This document shows, one piece after another, positions 44,983 through 54,287 of a DNA stretch of 64,000 nucleotides (position 1 is the first letter of the stretch; each line of letters opens with the position of its first letter). The stretch is from Mycobacterium sp. 852014-50255_SCH5639931 (lineage in GTDB: Bacteria; Actinomycetota; Actinomycetes; Mycobacteriales; Mycobacteriaceae), in NCBI RefSeq assembly GCF_001665605.1, contig NZ_LZSV01000033.1, positions 54,285-118,284 on the forward strand, in the 5' to 3' direction. The notes under the pieces are model-generated. The model was not told the DNA's origin, ran no database searches, and saw only the letters and a list, made by a program, of their open reading frames with translations. The translations under genes and the position numbers were made by a program.

Positions 44983-46110
44983 CTAAGCCGCGGGCACCAC
45001 GATCAGTTCGTGTGGCCGATTGTTGACGGCCAGGCCGCCGTCTTCGGTCACGACGACGATGTCCTCGATACGGGCACCCCATAGGCCCGGGAAGTAGATG
45101 CCCGGCTCGATGGAGAAGGCCATGCCCGCGGCCAGCGGCAGGTCGTTGCCCGCGACGATATAGGGCTCCTCGTGAACCGAGAGGCCGATGCCGTGACCGG
45201 TGCGGTGCACGAAATGCTCCGCCAGCCCGGCATCGGCCAGCACATCGCGGGCCGCCGCGTCGACCGCCTCGGCCATCACGCCGGGGCGGACCGCCTCGAC
45301 GGCCGCGCGTTGCGCGCGCTGCAGCACCGAATAGCGCTGTGCCACCTCGGAATTCGGCTCGCCAATGCTGTAGGTGCGGGTCGAGTCGGAGTGATAGCCG
45401 GGCTCGTACGCCCCGCCGATGTCGACGACGACGATGTCACCGACTTGCAGTTCGCGGTCCGAGTAGCCGTGGTGCGGGTCGGCGCTGTGCGGTCCAGAGC
45501 CGACGATGATGAACGACACCTCTGAATGCCCTTCGGCGACAATCGCTTCCGCGATGTCGGCGGCCACGTTGGCCTCGGTGCGGCCAGGGATCAAAAACTC
45601 CGGCACCCGGGCATGCACGCGATCGATAGCCGCGCCTGCTTTGCGCAGCGCGTCTATTTCGCCTTCCTCCTTGACCATCCGCAGCGTGCGCATCACGTCG
45701 GTGGCCAGGACGGGCAGCACCCCGAGCACCCCGGCCACCGGCAGCAGGTGCAGGGCCGGCATGGAATCGGTGACGGCGGTTGCCGCGGGACCGCCGCCGA
45801 ACGCCGCCCCGACCAATTGGTAAGGGTCGTCCCCGTCCACCCAATCTCGCACCGCCAGCCCCAGTTCCGCGATGGCCGACCCCTTGAGCGAGGCCAGCTC
45901 GAGCCGCGGGACTATCACCATCGGGTCGCCGGACGCCGGCAGAACCAGCGCGGTGAACCGCTCGAGCGTCTGGGCGCGCGACCCGACGAGGTAACGCAGG
46001 TCGTACCCAGGCGTGATAACCAGCCCGGACAACCCCGCGTCGGCGGTCGCCGCGGCCGCCACCGCCAGCCGGCGGGCATACACCCCGGCGCCGAACCGAT
46101 GAGATTCCAT
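44983..46110 (-). CDS. pepE: Xaa-Pro dipeptidase family metallopeptidase PepE
   Basis: Protein of 375 residues, M24 peptidase family. The metal ligands of the pita-bread fold are visible: VVVDIGGAYEPGYHSDSTR (two Asp), HRTGHGIGLSVHE (His), FSIEPGIY (Glu) and ARIEDIVVV (Glu). The N-terminal creatinase-like domain has the DLRYLVGSRAQTLERF pattern. It probably cleaves Xaa-Pro dipeptides in the cytoplasm. Position and length match Rv2089c. Divergent from the exonuclease gene by 47 bases. Confidence 0.93.
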   Translation of the reverse strand: MESHRFGAGVYARRLAVAAAATADAGLSGLVITPGYDLRYLVGSRAQTLERFTALVLPASGDPMVIVPRLELASLKGSAIAELGLAVRDWVDGDDPYQLVGAAFGGGPAATAVTDSMPALHLLPVAGVLGVLPVLATDVMRTLRMVKEEGEIDALRKAGAAIDRVHARVPEFLIPGRTEANVAADIAEAIVAEGHSEVSFIIVGSGPHSADPHHGYSDRELQVGDIVVVDIGGAYEPGYHSDSTRTYSIGEPNSEVAQRYSVLQRAQRAAVEAVRPGVMAEAVDAAARDVLADAGLAEHFVHRTGHGIGLSVHEEPYIVAGNDLPLAAGMAFSIEPGIYFPGLWGARIEDIVVVTEDGGLAVNNRPHELIVVPAA

Positions 46111-46157
46111 GGCAGCCAGGCTAACCGGTTGGCGTCGGCGCTGGCAGGATAGCCAGC

Positions 46158-47114
46158 ATGCCTGCGCCGCTATTGCTACTCGACGGGGCCAGCATGTGGT
46201 TCCGGTCGTATTTCGGGGTGCCGTCCTCGATCACCGCCCCAGACGGCCGGCCCGTCAACGCCGTGCGCGGGTTCATCGACTCGATGGCCGTGGTGATCAA
46301 CCAACAACGCCCCAGCCGGCTGGTGGTCTGCCTGGACCTGGACTGGCGACCGCAGTTCCGGGTGGACCTCGTCCCCTCCTATAAGGCGCATCGCGTCGCG
46401 CAGCCAGAGCCCGCAGGCGAGCCAGACGTCGAGGAGGTCCCCGACGACCTGACACCGCAGATCGACATGATCATGGGCCTGTTGGACGCCTTCGGGATCC
46501 CGACCGCGGGCGCCGAAGGATTCGAGGCGGACGATGTGCTCGGCACGCTGGCTGCCCGAGAACGCCGTGACCCGGTGGTCGTGGTCAGTGGCGACCGCGA
46601 CCTGCTGCAGGTGGTGTCGGACGATCCGGTTCCGGTCCGGGTGCTCTACCTGGGCCGCGGGCTGACCAAAGCCACCCTGTTCGGGCCGCCTGAGGTCGCT
46701 GAACACTACGGTGTGCCGGAGCATCGGGCGGGGCCGGCCTACGCCGAATTCGCGCTGATGCGCGGCGATCCGTCCGACGGCCTGCCGGGCGTCCCGGGCG
46801 TCGGTGAGAAGACGGCGGCGACCCTGCTGGCTCAGCATGGGTCGCTGGAACAAATCCTGGCGGCCGCCCACGATCCGAAATCGAAGATGGCCAAGGGATT
46901 GCGCTCGAAACTGCTGGGCGCGGCCGACTACATCGAGGCCGCAGGGCAGGTGGTGCGGGTGGCCACCGACGCGCCTGTCAGCCTGTCCACGCCGACCGAC
47001 GCGCTACCGCTGGTGGCCGACGACCCGCAACGCACCGCGAAGCTGGCGACCAAACTGGGCGTCGGGTCCTCGATAGCCCGGTTGCAGAAAGCGCTCGACG
47101 CGCTGCCGACGTAA
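46158..47114 (+). CDS. 5'-3' exonuclease (Rv2090-like)
   Basis: Protein of 318 residues, the size of a free PolA-type 5' nuclease domain. It starts PLLLLDGASMWFRSYFG with the first metal-binding Asp, has FEADDVLGTLA and VSGDRDLLQVV, and the helix-hairpin-helix DGLPGVPGVGEKTAATLL. It should act on 5' flaps or RNA primers during repair and replication. Convergent with the DUF4333 gene, 4 bases apart. Confidence 0.92.
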   Translation: MPAPLLLLDGASMWFRSYFGVPSSITAPDGRPVNAVRGFIDSMAVVINQQRPSRLVVCLDLDWRPQFRVDLVPSYKAHRVAQPEPAGEPDVEEVPDDLTPQIDMIMGLLDAFGIPTAGAEGFEADDVLGTLAARERRDPVVVVSGDRDLLQVVSDDPVPVRVLYLGRGLTKATLFGPPEVAEHYGVPEHRAGPAYAEFALMRGDPSDGLPGVPGVGEKTAATLLAQHGSLEQILAAAHDPKSKMAKGLRSKLLGAADYIEAAGQVVRVATDAPVSLSTPTDALPLVADDPQRTAKLATKLGVGSSIARLQKALDALPT

Positions 47115-47118
47115 CCGG

Positions 47119-47877
47119 CTACTGCGGGCGGCCGACCTCGTAGGTGCCCTTGTTGTCCTGGAAAGTCACCGTGACGTGCTTGGGGGCGCCGTCAATGCTG
47201 ACGTCGCAGTCGAAGGTGGCACCCTTCTTGACGGTGGGGTTCTGGCCGTGGTTGCACTTGACGTTCTGGACGTTCTTGGCCCCATAGCCGTTGGTCTCGT
47301 CGGACAGGACCTGCTGCACACCGGTCTGCGCCTTATTGACGTCCAGCTTGGTGGTGACGAAGAACCCGGGCTGCCAGAAGCCGAGTATCAGCACGACCGC
47401 GATGAGCAGGAAGGCGATCACACCGCCCACGCCGGCGATCACGCCGACCGACCGCTTCTTGGCCGGCTGCTGGTCGTACGGCGGGTACTGCTGCGGGTAT
47501 TGGCCCGGCTGACCGTATTGCCCGGGCTGACCGTACTGTCCCGGCTGCCCGTATTGCCCCGGCTGCTGGTACTGGCCCGGCTGGCCGTACTGCCCCGGCT
47601 GCCCGTACTGGCCGGGCTGCGCATATTGCCCGGGCTGCCCGTACTGCCCGGGCTGCTGATATCCGGGCTGCTGCGGGTATTGCTGCGGGTACGCCTGTTC
47701 GGCGGGCTGTTGGTACTGCGGGTAATCGGCGGGCGGCGTGTACGCCGGCGCCTGCCAGGTCGCCTCCTGGCCCGGCTGCTGCTGCCAGGGCGAACCGACC
47801 TGCGTCGGCTCGGAGGAGTGATCGCCACCCTGGCCGGGCGGTTGCCACTGCTGTTCCGGTCCCTGCGGTCCGCTCAT
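47119..47877 (-). CDS. Membrane protein with GQ-rich repeats and DUF4333 domain (Rv2091c-like)
   Basis: Protein of 252 residues. Residues 1-140 are low-complexity, rich in Gln, Pro, Gly and Tyr, with nine QPGQYx units. One membrane segment lies at about residues 144-167 (VGVIAGVGGVIAFLLIAVVLILGF). The C-terminal about 80 residues are a DUF4333 domain with two Cys (VKCNHG and FDCDVS) that could form a disulfide outside the membrane. Function unknown. Last gene of the pafA-to-helY run, as in M. tuberculosis. Confidence 0.85.
   Translation of the reverse strand: MSGPQGPEQQWQPPGQGGDHSSEPTQVGSPWQQQPGQEATWQAPAYTPPADYPQYQQPAEQAYPQQYPQQPGYQQPGQYGQPGQYAQPGQYGQPGQYGQPGQYQQPGQYGQPGQYGQPGQYGQPGQYPQQYPPYDQQPAKKRSVGVIAGVGGVIAFLLIAVVLILGFWQPGFFVTTKLDVNKAQTGVQQVLSDETNGYGAKNVQNVKCNHGQNPTVKKGATFDCDVSIDGAPKHVTVTFQDNKGTYEVGRPQ
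47494..47655 (-). repeat. Nine tandem hexapeptide repeats QPGQY(G/A/Q/P)
   Basis: Codons for residues 75-128 of the DUF4333 protein form nine direct 18-base repeats. The sixth residue is Gly in six copies and Ala, Gln and Pro in one each. Such arrays change length by slippage, so copy number may differ between strains. Confidence 0.9.
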
Positions 47878-47956
47878 CGTCTCTCCTCAGCCCCTTGTGT
47901 CTCGGCACGAATCATCGGCGTTGTGATTTCCGCATCTACGGTAGCTTCGGCTCAGC

Positions 47957-50764
47957 CTACCCGGCGTCAACAGCGACGACGCCGCGCCGAATGTCATTGA
48001 TGGCGCGCTTGGCGGTGGCCCGCAGCTCGGGGTCCGGGGCGGCGTTGCGAACCTGGTCCAACAGATCGAGCACCTGGCGGCACCAGCGCACGAAATCCCC
48101 CGCCAGCAGCGGCGAGCCGGTGCCGACCGGGTCGACGGCCGCCAGCGCAGCGGCCAGGTCGCCGGTCTTGGCCCAGCGATAGATGACGTTGACGAAACCG
48201 TCGTCGGGCTCCCGACTGGGTGCGATCCGGTGCGTCTGCTCGTCGGTGCGCAGCGCATACGACAACCGGGACGTTTGCTGCAGCGCCTGCCGCACTTCCT
48301 GGGTCGGCGCCTCGGCGGCGAACGCCGCCCGCGGGCCCTCACCGCCCCTGGTCTCGTACAGCACCGTCGAGACCACCGCGGCCAGCTCGGCGGGCTTCAG
48401 ATCGGCCCACGCGCCGGTGCGCAGGCATTCGGCGACCAGGAGGTCGCTCTCGCTGTAGATGCGGGCCAGCAGCCGGCCGTCGTCGGTGACGTGGGGATCG
48501 ATGTCCGGGCCTTGAACGAAGCCACGCTCGGTGAGCAGGCCCACGATCCGATCGAACGTCCGCGCCAGCGAATTGGTCGCGGCGGCAACCTTTTTCTCCA
48601 GTTGGGCGTTGTCCCGTTCGATGCGCAGGTAGCGCTCGGCCAGCCGGACTTGGGATTCCAGGCCGGCGTTGTTGTGTGACGGGTGCCGACGAAGCTCCTC
48701 TCGCAAAGACGCCAGCTCGGGGTCGTGAAAGCCGTCGTGGTCGCCGCGGCCGCTGCGCCGCCTCGCCGGAACGGCCAATCCGGCGGCCGCCGACTGCAGC
48801 GCGGACGCCAGGTCACGACGGACGCGCGGTTGGCGGTGCTCGACCCTCTTGGGCAACGGCATCGAACCGACCGGGGCCGCCGCACCCGAGTAGTCGGCCG
48901 TCGAAATCCGGCCCGCCCAGCGGTTTTCGGTGAGCACCAATGGGCGCGGGTCGTCGCCGTCGCGGGCCGATTCCAACACCACCGCCAGCCCGCCGCGCCG
49001 GCCGTGGGTGATGTTGATGATGTCCCCGCGCCGCAGCGCGGCCAGCGCGTCACTGGCCGCCTGCCGGCGCTGCAGCCGCGACGCGCGGGACTGCGCGCGC
49101 TCCATCTCGGTGATGCGCGCACGCAGCCGGGCGTAGTCGAGGATCGGCGCCTGCGGCCCGCCCAGCTCGGCGGCGATCTCGCCGAGCATCGCGTTGCCGC
49201 GCTCGATACCTCGGACCAGGCCGACGACCGAGCGGTCGGCCTGATACTGGGCGAACGACTGCTCCAGCAGCCGATGGGCCTGCTCGGGACCCATCTGCTG
49301 CACCAGATTGATCGTCATGTTGTACGACGGGGCGAACGAGCTGCGCAGCGGGAACGTGCGGGTTGAAGCCAATCCCGCGACCGCGGACGGTTCGGTGGTT
49401 TCTTCGGCGGGATTCCAGAGCACCACCGCGTGGCCCTCGACGTCGATGCCGCGCCGCCCGGCGCGCCCGGTCAGCTGCGTGTACTCCCCCGGCGTCAGCG
49501 GCATGTGCTGCTCGCCGTTGAACTTCACCAGCCGTTCGAGCACCACCGTGCGGGCGGGCATGTTGATGCCGAGCGCCAAGGTCTCGGTGGCGAAGACCGC
49601 CTTGACCAGACCGGCCGTGAACAGCTCTTCGACGGTGTGCCGGAAGACCGGCAACATCCCGGCGTGGTGGGCCGCCAGACCGCGCATCAGCCCTTCGCGC
49701 CACTCGTAGTAGCCGAGCACCGCCAGGTCGGCGTCGGCAAGATCACCGCACCGGTGCTCGATCACCTCGGCGATCTGCGCGCGCTCCTCTTCGGTGGTCA
49801 GCCGGAGCGGCGAGCGCAGGCACTGCTGGACGGCGGCGTCGCAGCCGGCACGGGAGAACACGAACGTGATCGCCGGCAGCAGTCCCTCGGAGTCCAGGGT
49901 CGCGATCACGTCCGCCCGGCCGGGCGGCCGATAGAACCGCGGCCGGCCGGGCGCACCGCGTCCGCCGCGCCCCCGCCGCGGTTGCCAGTCCGACATCCGG
50001 TCCGCCTCGCGGCGGTGCGCGATGTGGCGCGCCAGGTCCGGGTTGACGCGCGCCTCGCTGACGGCCGTTGGTTGCTCGCCGGCTTCCGGGTTTCGGTAGT
50101 CGAACAGATCGAAAAGCCGCTTGCCCACCAAGACGTGTTGCCACAGCGGCACCGGCCGATGCTCGTCGACCACCACGGTCGTATCGCCCCGCACCGTCTG
50201 GATCCAGCCGCCGAATTCCTCGGCGTTGCTCACCGTCGCCGACAGGCTGACCACTCGCACCTCGTCGGGCAGGTGCAGGATCACTTCCTCCCATACCGGG
50301 CCGCGCATCCGGTCGGCCAGGAAATGCACCTCATCCATCACCACGTAGGAAAGCCCTTGCAGCGCAGGCGAATCGGCGTAGAGCATGTTGCGCAGCACCT
50401 CGGTGGTCATCACCACCACGGGAGCGTCGGCGTTCACCGACATGTCGCCGGTGAGCAGGCCGATCCGGTCGCGGCCGTAGCGCGCTGTCAGGTCGGTGTG
50501 CTTCTGATTGCTCAGCGCCTTGAGCGGCGTGGTGTAGAAGCACTTTCCGCCCGCGGCCAGCGCCAGATGCACGGCGAATTCGCCCACCACCGTCTTGCCG
50601 GCCCCGGTCGGCGCGCAAACGAGCACGCCGTGACCGCGCTCGAGCGCGGCGCACGCCCGTCGCTGAAAGCCGTCCAGCGCAAAGGGCAGTTCTTCGGTGA
50701 ATCGGGTCAGCTCGACGAGCTCCGTCACGTCCTGTGGCACCGACGGATTAGGTGACATCGTCAT
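47957..50764 (-). CDS. helY: Ski2-like DEAD/DEAH-box helicase HelY
   Basis: Protein of 935 residues (Met1 at 50764, or Met3 at 50758). Superfamily 2 helicase with Walker A APTGAGKTVVGEFA, the DExH box VVMDEVHFLAD, motif III SLSATVSN, and motif VI QLTGRAGRRGID. The long C-terminal part matches the Ski2/Mtr4-like group and its DSHCT end. It probably remodels structured RNA. The start overlaps the tatC end by 17 bases. Confidence 0.95.
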   Translation of the reverse strand: MTMSPNPSVPQDVTELVELTRFTEELPFALDGFQRRACAALERGHGVLVCAPTGAGKTVVGEFAVHLALAAGGKCFYTTPLKALSNQKHTDLTARYGRDRIGLLTGDMSVNADAPVVVMTTEVLRNMLYADSPALQGLSYVVMDEVHFLADRMRGPVWEEVILHLPDEVRVVSLSATVSNAEEFGGWIQTVRGDTTVVVDEHRPVPLWQHVLVGKRLFDLFDYRNPEAGEQPTAVSEARVNPDLARHIAHRREADRMSDWQPRRGRGGRGAPGRPRFYRPPGRADVIATLDSEGLLPAITFVFSRAGCDAAVQQCLRSPLRLTTEEERAQIAEVIEHRCGDLADADLAVLGYYEWREGLMRGLAAHHAGMLPVFRHTVEELFTAGLVKAVFATETLALGINMPARTVVLERLVKFNGEQHMPLTPGEYTQLTGRAGRRGIDVEGHAVVLWNPAEETTEPSAVAGLASTRTFPLRSSFAPSYNMTINLVQQMGPEQAHRLLEQSFAQYQADRSVVGLVRGIERGNAMLGEIAAELGGPQAPILDYARLRARITEMERAQSRASRLQRRQAASDALAALRRGDIINITHGRRGGLAVVLESARDGDDPRPLVLTENRWAGRISTADYSGAAAPVGSMPLPKRVEHRQPRVRRDLASALQSAAAGLAVPARRRSGRGDHDGFHDPELASLREELRRHPSHNNAGLESQVRLAERYLRIERDNAQLEKKVAAATNSLARTFDRIVGLLTERGFVQGPDIDPHVTDDGRLLARIYSESDLLVAECLRTGAWADLKPAELAAVVSTVLYETRGGEGPRAAFAAEAPTQEVRQALQQTSRLSYALRTDEQTHRIAPSREPDDGFVNVIYRWAKTGDLAAALAAVDPVGTGSPLLAGDFVRWCRQVLDLLDQVRNAAPDPELRATAKRAINDIRRGVVAVDAG

Positions 50765-51713
50765 GCTGGCCGGTGAACGACGGCTCCCAGACCGGGTCCT
50801 GTATCGGTGCGGGCGGCTCGATGACCGATGCCTCGTCGTCCGGGATCACCGCCTGGGCTTCGCGCTTGGCCTTTCGCCTGTCGTGCAGGCGGGCGATCTG
50901 GATGGCGAACTCGAGGAGCACAGAGAGCGCCACGCCGAGCGCGGTCATCGAGAACGGGTCGGACCCGGGCGTGAAGACCGCGGCGAACACGAACATCCCG
51001 AAGATCAGGCCGCGCCGCCAGGACTTGAGCCGCTCGTAGGGCAGCACGCCCGTCATGTTGAGCATGACGATCAGCAGCGGGAATTCGAAGCTGACGCCGA
51101 ACACCACCAACAGGTTGATCAGGAACCCGAAGTACCGGTCCCCGGACAGCGCGGTCACCTGCACGTCGCTGCCCACCGTCAGCAAGAAGCCCAGCGCCTT
51201 GGACAGCACGAAGTAGGCCAGGATCGCGCCCGTGACGAACAGCAGCGCCGCGGGGATCACGAACCCGACCGCGAAGCGACGCTCCTTTTGGTACAGCCCC
51301 GGCGTGATGAACGCCCAGAGTTCGTAGAACCACACCGGGCAGGCCAGCACGACCCCGGCGGTCAGCCCGACCTTGAGCCGCAACATGAACTGGTCGAACG
51401 GCGCCGTGGCCAGCAGTCGGCACTGACCGTCGGCGCTGATGCTGGCGCGTGCCGATTGGGGCAGGGAGCAGTAGGGGTGGCGCAGCCACTCGCCGAGGCT
51501 TTCCAACCCGAAGATCGAGTGCGAATACCAGAAGAACCCGAAGATCGTGGTGATCAGGATGGCGGCCAGCGAGAGCAGCAACCGGGTGCGCAGCTCGGTC
51601 AGGTGATCGACGAGCGACATCGTCGCGTGGGGATTGGTTCGGCTGCGCCTGTTACGCGGATTGAGGCGCTTCAGCACGCCGGCAGTGCGCGCTGAAACCT
51701 TGAAAACTTTCAC
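50748..51713 (-). CDS. tatC: Twin-arginine translocase subunit TatC
   Basis: Protein of 321 residues from a GTG start; the conserved part begins MSLVDHLTELRTRLLLSLAAI. TatC is the multi-spanning receptor for twin-arginine signal peptides. Six membrane segments are recognisable, with the APFDQFMLRLKVGLTAG and FVIPAALLFVTGAILAYFVL regions. The tail is cytoplasmic and charged. Follows tatA by 45 bases. Confidence 0.96.
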   Translation of the reverse strand: MKVFKVSARTAGVLKRLNPRNRRSRTNPHATMSLVDHLTELRTRLLLSLAAILITTIFGFFWYSHSIFGLESLGEWLRHPYCSLPQSARASISADGQCRLLATAPFDQFMLRLKVGLTAGVVLACPVWFYELWAFITPGLYQKERRFAVGFVIPAALLFVTGAILAYFVLSKALGFLLTVGSDVQVTALSGDRYFGFLINLLVVFGVSFEFPLLIVMLNMTGVLPYERLKSWRRGLIFGMFVFAAVFTPGSDPFSMTALGVALSVLLEFAIQIARLHDRRKAKREAQAVIPDDEASVIEPPAPIQDPVWEPSFTGQHDDVT

Positions 51714-51758
51714 AACGCTCGTTCAGTAGCGTTCGGCCACCGCGACGATGACGGCGGG

Positions 51759-52046
51759 CTACGCCGGGCGTGCTTCGGAGTGCCCCTGCTCGGCCGCCGG
51801 AGCGTCAACTCGCTGCGACTGCACGGGAGTGGGGTTCGCCGCGGAGGGGGCGCTGTTGGTCGCGCTGTTGGTCTCCAAGGCCGGCGACTCCGCTTTGTTC
51901 TCGGTCTGCATTTCGCGCAGCTCAGACTTGAAGATGCGCATCGACTTGCCCAACGAACGTGCTGCATCGGGGAGCTTCTTGGCACCAAAAAGCAGGATCA
52001 CCACCACAGCGAGGATCGCCCAGTGCCACGGACTAAGACTGCCCAC
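51759..52046 (-). CDS. tatA: Twin-arginine translocase subunit TatA
   Basis: Protein of 95 residues from the GTG at 52046 (VGSLSPWHWAILAVVVILLFGAK). Upstream in-frame codons were rejected because M. tuberculosis TatA begins at this point. One N-terminal membrane helix, the FGAKKLPD hinge, an amphipathic helix (ARSLGKSMRIFKSEL) and an unstructured acidic tail are the full TatA layout. It forms the protein-conducting part of the Tat system. Confidence 0.95.
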   Translation of the reverse strand: MGSLSPWHWAILAVVVILLFGAKKLPDAARSLGKSMRIFKSELREMQTENKAESPALETNSATNSAPSAANPTPVQSQRVDAPAAEQGHSEARPA

Positions 52047-52118
52047 TTTGATTACCTCCAGACGTCTACCCGATGCTACCGCAGTGCGACGGTCCACCGG
52101 GCCGCCCGCGCCGTCACG

Positions 52119-53090
52119 TCAACGGGTTAGCGCCTGATAGGACTCGCACGCCGCGGCCGCCGCATCCCGGACACGTCTCGCGAGTGACTCCGGTTCAAGC
52201 ACCCGCACGTCCGACCCAAAGCCGAGCACCAGGCGCGTCATCCAGTCCTCGGAGGCGTAGGTCATCACCGCGTCGCAGGATCCGTCCGGCAACTCCCGCA
52301 CCTCACGCATCGGGTAGTACTCGAACATCCACGACGCCGAAGGCGCGACCCGCAGTTTGGCCGACGGCAGTGACGGATCTCCGTCGAACAACGACGTGTC
52401 CGGCGGCGCCTGCAGCGCCAGTTCGGGTGGAGCCGCCGGCTCGTCCAACTCGGTGGCATCGACGATCCGGTCGAAGCGGAACAGCCGCACCCCGTCCGCT
52501 TCCCGTGACCAGGCCTCCAGGTAGCTGTGGCCGCCGATCAGCAGTACCCGGACGGGGTCGACGATCCGGCTGGTAAGGGTGTCATGCGACGCGGAGTAAT
52601 AGTCGATGGCCAGCGCGTGTTTGTGCTGCACGGCCGTGCGGACTGCGGCCGCCGCGCGGCTTTCCGCAGGCGCTGGCTCGTCGACCGCTGCCACCGAGCC
52701 GGCGGCGTCGTGCCCGATGGCGCCGGCCGCCGCCTCGATCTTGGCGATCGCGCTGCGCGCCGCCTCCGGATCGACGACGCCCGGGATATCGGCGAGTGCG
52801 CGCAGCGCCACCAACAGACCGGTGGCCTCCGGCGAGGTGAGCTTGAGCGGCCGGTCGATGCCCGCGGAGAACGTCACCTCGATGGTGTCGCCGGAGAACT
52901 GGAAGTCGATCAGGTCACCCGGGTAGTAGCCGGGCAGGCCGCACATCCACAGCTGGTTGAGGTCCTCTTCCAGTTGCTTGGCGGATACCCCCAGGTCGGC
53001 GGCCGCCTTGGCCCGGGTGACCCGCGGGTTGGCCTGGAAATACGGCACCATATTGAGCAGCCGGATCAATCGGGTGGATATGGGAGTCAT
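52119..53090 (-). CDS. pafC: WYL-domain transcription regulator PafC
   Basis: Protein of 323 residues starting MTPISTRLIRLLNMVPYFQ. N-terminal winged helix-turn-helix (TRAKAAADLGVSAKQLEEDLNQL), a WYL domain (residues about 165-250, LAIDYYSASHD) and a C-terminal WCX-type extension. With PafB it activates DNA-damage genes with the main sigma factor independently of LexA/RecA. Overlaps pafB by 4 bases. Confidence 0.94.
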   Translation of the reverse strand: MTPISTRLIRLLNMVPYFQANPRVTRAKAAADLGVSAKQLEEDLNQLWMCGLPGYYPGDLIDFQFSGDTIEVTFSAGIDRPLKLTSPEATGLLVALRALADIPGVVDPEAARSAIAKIEAAAGAIGHDAAGSVAAVDEPAPAESRAAAAVRTAVQHKHALAIDYYSASHDTLTSRIVDPVRVLLIGGHSYLEAWSREADGVRLFRFDRIVDATELDEPAAPPELALQAPPDTSLFDGDPSLPSAKLRVAPSASWMFEYYPMREVRELPDGSCDAVMTYASEDWMTRLVLGFGSDVRVLEPESLARRVRDAAAAACESYQALTR

Positions 53091-54082
53091 GGGCGGTTCG
53101 CCTCCTCCACGTGGGCGCGCAGCCGCGCCAGCACGTCGTCGCGCAGTGACTGTGGCTCGAGCACGACGGCGTCGGCCCCATAGCCGGCGATGTCGCGCGC
53201 CAACCGGTCGCTGGATCCGATGTCGATCTCGACCACGTCGCCGTCGCGGCCGCCCAGTTGCCGCGTGCCGGTGGACCTCCCGGCGCGCCGCAGCGCGGTG
53301 GCCCGCCCGTCGGCGACCCACACCCGCGCCTGCCCCCCGGTCGGGATCTCGGCCACGGTACGGGCGACGATCTGGCGCAGGTCCACGTCCTCGGGCACAA
53401 CGACTGCACCGGGCGGCCCGATCGGCCTGACCTCGGCGCCGATCCGCGACAGCCGAAAGGTGCGAGTGGCGTCGCGGTCACGGTCGTGGCCCACCAGATA
53501 CCAGCGACCCTTCTGGGTCACGACGCCCCACGGTTCCACGGTGCGCATGCTGTACGGCTCGGCCCGCGACGGCCGGTGCGGGAACTGCACCGCCTGCCGG
53601 GAATCGATGGCCGACAACAGGACTCCGAGAACCTCCTCCGACCCGCGCAGCCCGGGCACGCCGGCCGGGGAAGCGATGGCCACCGGGGCGTCCGGGTCCA
53701 CGTCCACCCCTGCGGCACGCAGCTTGAGCAACGCGCCTTGGGTGGCGGTGATCAGTTCGGGCGACTCCCACAATTGCGTCGCGACGGCAACCGCGGCCGC
53801 CTCGTCCGAAGTCAGCTCGACTGCCGGCAGCGAGTAGGCGTCGCGGTTGATGCGGTAGCCCTCGGTGGGGTCCTGGGCCGACGCCCTGCCGACCTCCAGC
53901 GGTATGCCCAGATCGCGCAGCTCGTTCTTGTCGCGCTCGAACATGCGGGAGAACGCCTCGGCGCTGGGACTGTCCGCGTACCCGGCCACGCTGGACCTGA
54001 TCTTCTCCGCGCTGATGTAGCCGCGGGTGGACAGCAGGGCGATGACGAGATTGACCAACCGCTCGACTTTCGAGGTCGCCAT
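53087..54082 (-). CDS. pafB: WYL-domain transcription regulator PafB
   Basis: Protein of 331 residues starting MATSKVERLVNLVIALLSTRGYIS. Winged helix domain at the N-terminus (EAFSRMFERDKNELRDLGIPLEV), WYL domain (VQFPHRPSRAEPY and GRWYLVGHDRDRD), WCX domain at the end. Partner of PafC. The upstream in-frame codons to 54157 are Arg-rich and were not included. Confidence 0.95.
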   Translation of the reverse strand: MATSKVERLVNLVIALLSTRGYISAEKIRSSVAGYADSPSAEAFSRMFERDKNELRDLGIPLEVGRASAQDPTEGYRINRDAYSLPAVELTSDEAAAVAVATQLWESPELITATQGALLKLRAAGVDVDPDAPVAIASPAGVPGLRGSEEVLGVLLSAIDSRQAVQFPHRPSRAEPYSMRTVEPWGVVTQKGRWYLVGHDRDRDATRTFRLSRIGAEVRPIGPPGAVVVPEDVDLRQIVARTVAEIPTGGQARVWVADGRATALRRAGRSTGTRQLGGRDGDVVEIDIGSSDRLARDIAGYGADAVVLEPQSLRDDVLARLRAHVEEANRP

Positions 54083-54195
54083 TCGCACCAGGTTATAGCT
54101 GGCGCGCGCGCCGCGCCTGCACCGGCTGGCGAGTCGCAGCATTAACAATCGCCACATCAGTCACGAGCTGGCGGGCACCCCAGCCCTTGAGGATT

Positions 54196-54215
54196 TGATA
54201 GCGCCGGCGCTATCA
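54196..54215. repeat. Perfect 20-base palindrome between pafA and pafB
   Basis: TGATAGCGCC followed by its exact complement GGCGCTATCA. It lies in the 205-base gap after the pafA stop and 114 bases before the pafB start (minus strand). It could be an operator or a hairpin separating pafA from pafBC transcription. The remaining gap (54083-54287) holds no gene that I can see. Confidence 0.6.
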
Positions 54216-54287
54216 CGTTTCCGGCGCGAGCATGGGCAGCCACGGCGGGGCTCGTGTGACCGGTGCGACCAATGGTGAGCGGTCGAG

